Of a DNA stretch of 64,000 nt, positions 58,813 to 64,000 are shown in pieces. The stretch covers positions 62,001 to 126,000 of the forward strand of contig NZ_FRFD01000014.1 of assembly GCF_900143645.1 (NCBI RefSeq), given 5' to 3'. Below the pieces are notes generated by a model, which saw nothing but the letters and a program-made list of their open reading frames with translations, was not told the DNA's origin and searched no databases. The position numbers were made by a program, and so were the translations under genes. Numbering within the stretch: the stretch's first letter is position 1; the number at the start of each line of letters is the position of its first letter. Source of the stretch: Anaerocolumna xylanovorans DSM 12503 (GTDB lineage: Bacteria; Bacillota; Clostridia; Lachnospirales; Lachnospiraceae).

Positions 58813-60237
58813 ATGTCAAATTATATTATAAAACAACAAGATATAGATATTCTTCGCCAATCAAATAAACAAATATTTTCGAAAATAGAATTACTGAATC
58901 ATAATTTTAAAATTATAGATTCAATTGAGGGTAATTTAATTAGCGATTCTTTTTCGATAGATTCAAATTCTACCATTAGGCGCACTTATAACTGCGAGAT
59001 TTATTTAAGCGATAAATCTTTAGTAGTTGGTGCAAATAAAAAAATATGGATTGACAAATTTATTAGACCGTATATAGGAATTATTCATCAGCGTTCAAAT
59101 GAAATAGTTTGGTATTTAATGGGTACCTTTACTTTCAATGACAACACCTACTCTTTTGATTCTACATCGCGTAATTTATCTATGAAATGCGATGATTTGA
59201 TGTGCACATTAAATGGAGATAGAGGTGGAGGAATGGAAGGATTAAACATTAAAATTGATGCAAACGCTTATATCCGAGATGTTTTAGTATCATTAATGAA
59301 AGATGCCGGTATGGCCAAATATCGTATCGAAGATATAGGTAAGACAATTCCACATGATTTAAAATATGAAACCGGAACTACATATTACCAAATATTAAAA
59401 GATATTGTCGAGTTATATGCTGGATATCAAATGTATTTTGATGTAGAAGGTGTTTTTGTAATAGAAAAAATACCGACATTAAAAAGTGATGGTGTTATCT
59501 TAGATGAAAATATAATTAATCCTTTGATTATATCTGAACAGACTAATAACTCCTTTAATAATGTATATAACGTTACACAAGTCTGGGGTTCTACAATTGA
59601 TACAGATTATTATAGCCAAAGTTCATCTTCTATTGATGGGACAGCTTATACTGCTATCGTTGATAAAGTAATAGATCAATTAGATAATTTCAAGAAATAT
59701 AGTGTAAAAATTTGTATAACTAATAAAGATAATCCCACCATAAACTTGAATAATTTAGGAGCAAAAAAAATTGTAAATGATAATGGGGAAGGCATTCCTA
59801 AAGGAAGATTATTCCCAAATACTGACTATGTTTTTAAATATAGGAAAGCAACGGATGATTTTTTATTATTAGGACAGTATCAAGCATATGGAGAATTTAA
59901 ACAAACAGCATCTGATTGCATATTTTCAACTACAAATTTGAAATATGAAATTAAGCAAGTTTTATCATTCGATAATCTAGAATCTGATGATTTATGTCAA
60001 CAACGAGCAGAATATGAAACATGGTTATCTACAAGAATGCAGGATTCAACAGCACTAAATATGGTCTGTATCCCATTTTTAGATGTAAATTCAAAAATAT
60101 CATATACTTCATTTATAACGGAGATGACCGGTGATTATATAATTAAATCAATTAGCGGTTCTAATAGTGATTTTACGATGAATCTTACGATGATTACATT
60201 TAGTGAATTATATCCAGATATAGTTGGTAATACATAA
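58813..60237 (+). CDS. Tail hub-like protein (DUF5048-like)
   Basis: 474 residues. The N-terminal region has IELLNHNFKIIDSIEGNLIS and RTYNCEIYLSD, a pattern of DUF5048 phage tail proteins. A central hub-like part (YYQILKDIVELYAGYQMYFD VEG-type) resembles XkdQ/gp27-like rings, and a fibre-attachment-like insert (KICITNKDNPTINLNNLGAK) follows at ~285-350. The C-terminus ends in SGSNSDFTMNLTMITFSELY, common in hub proteins. The start is ATG 58813 behind GGCGGTG. Probably the baseplate hub or tail-associated ring. Confidence 0.62.
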   Translation: MSNYIIKQQDIDILRQSNKQIFSKIELLNHNFKIIDSIEGNLISDSFSIDSNSTIRRTYNCEIYLSDKSLVVGANKKIWIDKFIRPYIGIIHQRSNEIVWYLMGTFTFNDNTYSFDSTSRNLSMKCDDLMCTLNGDRGGGMEGLNIKIDANAYIRDVLVSLMKDAGMAKYRIEDIGKTIPHDLKYETGTTYYQILKDIVELYAGYQMYFDVEGVFVIEKIPTLKSDGVILDENIINPLIISEQTNNSFNNVYNVTQVWGSTIDTDYYSQSSSSIDGTAYTAIVDKVIDQLDNFKKYSVKICITNKDNPTINLNNLGAKKIVNDNGEGIPKGRLFPNTDYVFKYRKATDDFLLLGQYQAYGEFKQTASDCIFSTTNLKYEIKQVLSFDNLESDDLCQQRAEYETWLSTRMQDSTALNMVCIPFLDVNSKISYTSFITEMTGDYIIKSISGSNSDFTMNLTMITFSELYPDIVGNT

Positions 60238-60260
60238 TTAAATAGAAAGGAGTGAAGATA

Positions 60261-62015
60261 TTGGAGACAAGTATAATTAAACTGAAAAAAGGCACTACTT
60301 TTGAATGGAAAAATTCTACTAAGATTTTATCTGTGAATGAATGTGGAATAGAAGAAACCAGCGATGGTAAACTCTTACTGAAATTAGGAGATGGATTAAA
60401 TAAATTCGACTCACTTCCATTTGTGCAAGATCCATATCGTAATGTGAAAGTAGTTGGTTTTGATAAAAAAATAGCTGATTATATTTGTGATGGAATAAGA
60501 GATGATGCAGAGTTGCAAAAGGCTATTGATGATTTAGACATTGCTAAAGGCGGAAGTATTTATGTAATGGCCGGTGAATATCACTATTCAAAAGCAGTGC
60601 GATTAAAATCAAATATTAAAATTGAGTTTAATAAAAATGCAAAAATCAAAATGGACGATCAAATTTTATCTATTATTACTTCTGATGTAAATGTAGGTAA
60701 TACCACTGTTTCTATATCACCTAATGATATAAATAAGTTTCAAATCGGAATGGAAATAGGATTCATTCCAGACAACGTATTAGGCTATCGTGCAGGAGAA
60801 GATGCGTGTGTGATTACTGATATTAAAGATAATATAATAACATTTTCAATTTCTGCAACAAAACATCATTTAGAAAATGTCACGAAAATAGTTTCTCTTA
60901 ATAGTTGCTTGGTTGCAGTAGATACAGTAACTACTACCCTTCATGATATTGAAATTATTGGTGGAAATTTTGATGGTAACAGAATAAATAATCCTATATG
61001 GGTTAGGGATATGCATCAGAATGGGATTATAACCGGCGGAGTACATAATCTTAAAATTAAAGATGTAAAGATACATAGTTTTAATTTTCAAAATATACAT
61101 GTCAGCGGAACAATATTAAATGGTAATAATATAGGAACTGTAATTGAAAATTGTATTAGCTACGATAGTTCTGCATCCGGAATTACTTTAGATACTATAC
61201 CAGAGGAAGTATGCATTATTAATTGTATCAGTTACGGTAACGGAAATTCCGGATTACAGTTGGTAGATGTAGATAAATGTACCATAATAGGCGGCTATTA
61301 TAATGACAATTCATTTTGTGGAATTCGTTCAGCCCATGATGATATTCCCGTCACAGAAAACAAATTTATCGGGGTAACTGCTGTAAGAAATGGTCGCGGA
61401 TTTGGCATTAGAAACAATTCCGGAACGATAATAAGTGGATGCAGTACTAAAGATAATAAGGAAGCTGGAATTTATCTAGAGGAAGACTGTATTGGGGTTC
61501 AAATATCTAGCTGCTTACTCGAATCAGAAGCTGTCGGAATCAAGGAATTAGAAATCGGAACATCTAAAAATGTTATATTTAATCCAATTTTTATTAATTG
61601 TATTACCAATTATTCTTTATCAAACGCTGGATTATTAGGAATTACCGATGGAATGTTTAATAGCAATAAAGTCGGAAAATTTAATAGAATAATATCCGAT
61701 TCTATAAATAATCAATTTCAATTTGCAGAAAATGGAAGGACCAAATGGCATGCAGAATCAGTTGGCGGAATATTTAATCTTGTTGAATCTGGTGTATTAG
61801 AAAGACTTATAATCGCAGGAAACGAAACCAATTTACAGTCTAATTTCAAAACAAGAAAATTTGGATGCAATGGCAAAGAGAGTCAAGGCAGTGTTACTGT
61901 TAATCCTGAATTACCAACAAATATCACAACTGTTGATGCAGATACTTTGAATAGAACTAATGCTTTATTAAACCAGATTAGATCTACCCTTATCAATTGT
62001 GGGATATGTTCTTAA
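60261..62015 (+). CDS. Tail spike with right-handed beta-helix
   Basis: 584 residues. The N-terminal ~55 form a tail-attachment domain of the Mtd_N type (IKLKKGTTFEW...LLLKLGDGLNKFDSLPF). Then comes a pectate-lyase-like beta-helix (~80-480): CDGIRDDAELQKAIDDL, GGSIYVMAGEYHY, and repeated rungs such as IENCISYDSSASGITLD and IINCISYGNGNSGLQLV. Such spikes bind or cut surface polysaccharide. I place the start at TTG 60261, 8 bases after AAAGGAG; the GTG at 60252 lies within that ribosome site. It probably determines host range. Confidence 0.82.
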   Translation: METSIIKLKKGTTFEWKNSTKILSVNECGIEETSDGKLLLKLGDGLNKFDSLPFVQDPYRNVKVVGFDKKIADYICDGIRDDAELQKAIDDLDIAKGGSIYVMAGEYHYSKAVRLKSNIKIEFNKNAKIKMDDQILSIITSDVNVGNTTVSISPNDINKFQIGMEIGFIPDNVLGYRAGEDACVITDIKDNIITFSISATKHHLENVTKIVSLNSCLVAVDTVTTTLHDIEIIGGNFDGNRINNPIWVRDMHQNGIITGGVHNLKIKDVKIHSFNFQNIHVSGTILNGNNIGTVIENCISYDSSASGITLDTIPEEVCIINCISYGNGNSGLQLVDVDKCTIIGGYYNDNSFCGIRSAHDDIPVTENKFIGVTAVRNGRGFGIRNNSGTIISGCSTKDNKEAGIYLEEDCIGVQISSCLLESEAVGIKELEIGTSKNVIFNPIFINCITNYSLSNAGLLGITDGMFNSNKVGKFNRIISDSINNQFQFAENGRTKWHAESVGGIFNLVESGVLERLIIAGNETNLQSNFKTRKFGCNGKESQGSVTVNPELPTNITTVDADTLNRTNALLNQIRSTLINCGICS

Positions 62016-62077
62016 TTATAAAATAATAATTACCAATCAATTCAAAGTCTTATTAATTAGAAAGGAGGAATTAACAT

Positions 62078-62800
62078 ATGTCAGTTTTATATCCAGAGTT
62101 GACAAACACAAAATTCCCAGATGAAATAGATACAATAAATAATTTTGTAGATATAACCCTTAGTACTCTCCCACTCGCAAAACGATATTATGAAAAATAT
62201 AATTCAGGAGATATGGAAGGTGCTAAGCAAATATTAGCAGATAATCCAGATTTAAAATATTCGTATATTGGTGCTGCTACATTAAATCCAATTGTAGATT
62301 CAATTAAAGCACTTGAACTTTTTTATACACAAGATGTTCAAGAATATTTAGTTAATATAGTACAGCATAAAGGTGCTTTTTCTGCAAGTGCAAAATATAA
62401 GAAATATAATACCGTTAGTTATGTACATAATTCTGCTTTAGAAACATTTATGTGCATATCAAACAATACTCCTATCGGTATTATACCAACTGATACCTCT
62501 TACTGGGTTCCTTTAACTATGAGGGGTGAAAAGGGTGAGGCTGGTATTGGTCTAACAGCTTATGGTGATTGGAATTCAATTACTACATATCCCAAAGATG
62601 CGCTGGTTGCTTATAACAATGCATTATGGGGTGCAAAAGTTTCAAATACAGCCATAACTCCTTCAGTTGATACTATAGCTACATGGTATAAGGTAATAGA
62701 TTTTTCATCTGATTATGCCGCATACATAGATAAAACAACAGGGGTTCGAAGAAAATTAGTGGTAGATAACAATAGAATTTTTTTAGAAGAGGTGATGTGA
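62078..62800 (+). CDS. Tail fibre-associated protein with carbohydrate-binding-like modules
   Basis: 240 residues. The N-terminal ~105 are helical (SVLYPELTNTKFPDEIDTIN opening). Two CBM5/12-like short modules follow: GAFSASAKYKKYNTVSYVHN and AYGDWNSITTYPKDALVAYN, separated by a GEKGEAGIG collagen-like turn. The start is ATG 62078 behind AAAGGAGG. Likely part of the receptor-binding tip. Confidence 0.6.
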   Translation: MSVLYPELTNTKFPDEIDTINNFVDITLSTLPLAKRYYEKYNSGDMEGAKQILADNPDLKYSYIGAATLNPIVDSIKALELFYTQDVQEYLVNIVQHKGAFSASAKYKKYNTVSYVHNSALETFMCISNNTPIGIIPTDTSYWVPLTMRGEKGEAGIGLTAYGDWNSITTYPKDALVAYNNALWGAKVSNTAITPSVDTIATWYKVIDFSSDYAAYIDKTTGVRRKLVVDNNRIFLEEVM

Positions 62801-62801
62801 A

Positions 62802-63299
62802 ATGGCAATTGGAGATAGAATTGAAATAGCATTGAAGTCTGATATACCAACTCAATTACCAGCTAATGGTGGTATAGCTGAAACAATTAGTACTACTCTT
62901 CCTATTACTAAAGGTGGAACTGGAGCTACAACAGCTGGAGGGGCACTAGTAAATTTAGGAGCTTGCCCAAGAGTTTCAAGGGCAAACTGGGTTGGTAATA
63001 GTGATACGATGGTAGTCGGAGAAATAGCCTGGAGAAATTACGGCAACAGCCATACTATATTTGATGCTTCCAGCTCTACTACACCTAGCGGTACAGCATG
63101 TAATCCTTCAAACTCAACCAATGCCTGGGCACTAGGCTATCCAACTTTAATGGGATTTAATGGAACCTCTACTCATGGCGTTAGGGTAGATAGTGCCAGA
63201 GTTGCGGACAGTGCCAGTAATATGAGTTTTGGAACCAATGATTTAGCTCCTGGTGTATCTGCATTATCTCATGGTTCATTTTACTTTATGTATGAATAG
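62802..63299 (+). CDS. Tail fibre protein, short
   Basis: 165 residues. It has the classic fibre motif TLPITKGGTGATTAGGALVN (~28-48) seen just before fibre C-terminal domains. The rest is Ser/Asn/Thr-rich beta structure (SNSTNAWALGYPTLMGFNGT). The start is ATG 62802, one base after the previous stop, behind GAGGTGATGTG. Probably a fibre tip subunit. Confidence 0.72.
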   Translation: MAIGDRIEIALKSDIPTQLPANGGIAETISTTLPITKGGTGATTAGGALVNLGACPRVSRANWVGNSDTMVVGEIAWRNYGNSHTIFDASSSTTPSGTACNPSNSTNAWALGYPTLMGFNGTSTHGVRVDSARVADSASNMSFGTNDLAPGVSALSHGSFYFMYE

Positions 63300-63308
63300 G
63301 AGGTATTT

Positions 63309-64000
63309 ATGGCAAAAGGAATGTATGTCGGAGTAAATGGTGTTGCAAGAAAAGTTAAAAAGATGTATGTCGGTGTGAATAGTGTTGCAAGAAAAGTTAA
63401 AAAAGTTTATGTGGGAGTTAATGGAGTTGCAAGACTTGCATGGCAAGGAACTGTACCAGCTGGACAAGTTACCTTTACATCTTCTCAGTTATGGACAGTA
63501 CCAGAGGGTGTTAGTAAAATTGATATTTTTTGTGTTGGTGGAGGCGGAGGTTCTTTGTCTACAGGTGGCTCTAAATATACTGCAATCACTGGTGCTGGAA
63601 GTGGATATACATCAACTGTTAAAAATATAAACGTTGTACCAGGTCAACAAATTCCTATAACTGTGGGCGCTGGTGGAACAGTAATAGAAACTAGTTCTTC
63701 TCCTAGCTATGGAAATGCAGGTGGTCAGAGCGTTTTTGGTTCATATTGCCATGCAAATGGAGGAGAGGGTGCCATGAATAATTCTAGCTATAACCACCCT
63801 ATGTGTTTCTACCGTACCGATTCTAGTTCTTTACCCCCAAATCCAGACAAACCAAATAATTCAAATGGTGGTTCTGGAGGTGGCGGTGTAGGACTGGCAT
63901 ATTATTATGATAATGGCGAAACATATGTACCTATAACAATGTCCGGAGGAGTAGATGGAGCTATATCAGCTGCTTTTGGTTCTTATGCAAACAATACATA
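63309..64000 (+). CDS. Glycine-rich tail protein with N-terminal repeats (partial)
   Basis: At least 230 residues, open at the right edge. ATG 63309 lies behind AGGAGG. Three 14-residue repeats open it (MYVGVNGVARKVKK, MYVGVNSVARKVKK, VYVGVNGVARLAWQ). A glycine-rich region follows (FCVGGGGGSLSTGGSKYTA; INVVPGQQIPITVGAGGT; NGGSGGGGVGLAYY). The glycine-rich part resembles phage fibre adhesins and glycine-rich (PF21722-like) domains. The repeats probably form a small beta-rich stalk. Confidence 0.75.
   Translation, partial: MAKGMYVGVNGVARKVKKMYVGVNSVARKVKKVYVGVNGVARLAWQGTVPAGQVTFTSSQLWTVPEGVSKIDIFCVGGGGGSLSTGGSKYTAITGAGSGYTSTVKNINVVPGQQIPITVGAGGTVIETSSSPSYGNAGGQSVFGSYCHANGGEGAMNNSSYNHPMCFYRTDSSSLPPNPDKPNNSNGGSGGGGVGLAYYYDNGETYVPITMSGGVDGAISAAFGSYANNT
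63321..63446 (+). repeat. Three tandem 42-bp coding repeats
   Basis: Three in-frame units encoding (M/V)YVGVN(G/S)VARKVKK, the third diverged at its end (ARLAWQ). They are coding, not a CRISPR array. Confidence 0.85.

Noticed and set aside
63321..63446. Tandem repeats resembling a CRISPR array
   Set aside because: The units are directly adjacent, have no spacers and are in frame within a tail protein gene.
1..64000. tRNA, rRNA or insertion sequences
   Set aside because: No cloverleaf, rRNA segment, transposase or terminal inverted repeats of an insertion sequence were recognised by reading.

Overview
The window looks like a spore-forming, anaerobic Firmicute of the Lachnospiraceae (Clostridium cluster XIV) type. 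The basis is gene content and order: yicC-remA-rpoZ-lepB, an iscR-iscS-iscU-mnmA operon, a SpoVB-like flippase, rqcH, a c-di-GMP riboswitch, and strong Shine-Dalgarno sites before ATG or TTG starts. No species can be named from the sequence alone.

Positions 1-15,000 are ordinary chromosome: signal peptidase (cut by the left edge), RNA polymerase omega, RemA, YicC, RqcH, a PHP phosphatase, a TetR regulator with an oleate hydratase, a metallo-beta-lactamase-fold hydrolase, the Fe-S/tRNA-thiolation operon, a flippase, and a GGDEF enzyme preceded by a c-di-GMP-I riboswitch with its own terminator.

Positions 15,300-36,700 are a dense transport island. It has three pairs of ABC exporter-fold half-transporters, two complete ECF systems (S, T and a double-ATPase A), an ABC relic, three AraC regulators, a DtxR-like regulator and a TetR regulator. 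Four promoters carry the same inverted repeat, GTTAG-N6-CTAAC, which suggests one shared regulon. The family associations (YbtPQ-like ABC pairs, Trep_Strep-type ECF S subunits, DtxR) point to metal-chelate or haem handling, but the substrate is inference.

From about 36,960 to the right edge the DNA is visibly more AT-rich and phage-derived. The left part (minus strand) is a control region: a catalytically degenerate tyrosine-recombinase-fold protein resembling the SPbeta repressor MrpR, a DGQHR/DndB-like protein, small zinc-ribbon and DUF551 proteins, and a probable small RNA. The right part (plus strand) begins with a single-polypeptide RNA polymerase related to YonO of phage SPbeta (active-site triad DFDSD). 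It continues through a tail module: tube-like protein, RuvC-like nuclease, a 2,074-residue tape measure, hub-like protein, beta-helix tail spike, and fibres. A shared operator (AATAT-GCAACAW-ATATT) sits at five places, including the polymerase promoter. Intrinsic terminators interrupt the late operon repeatedly. A self-contained repressor/small-protein cassette sits just before the tape measure gene. Several phage genes appear to start at ATA or other near-cognate codons behind strong Shine-Dalgarno sites; for the RuvC-like gene no canonical start is possible upstream of its catalytic motif. No terminase, portal, capsid or active integrase lies in the window, and the right end of the element is not reached.
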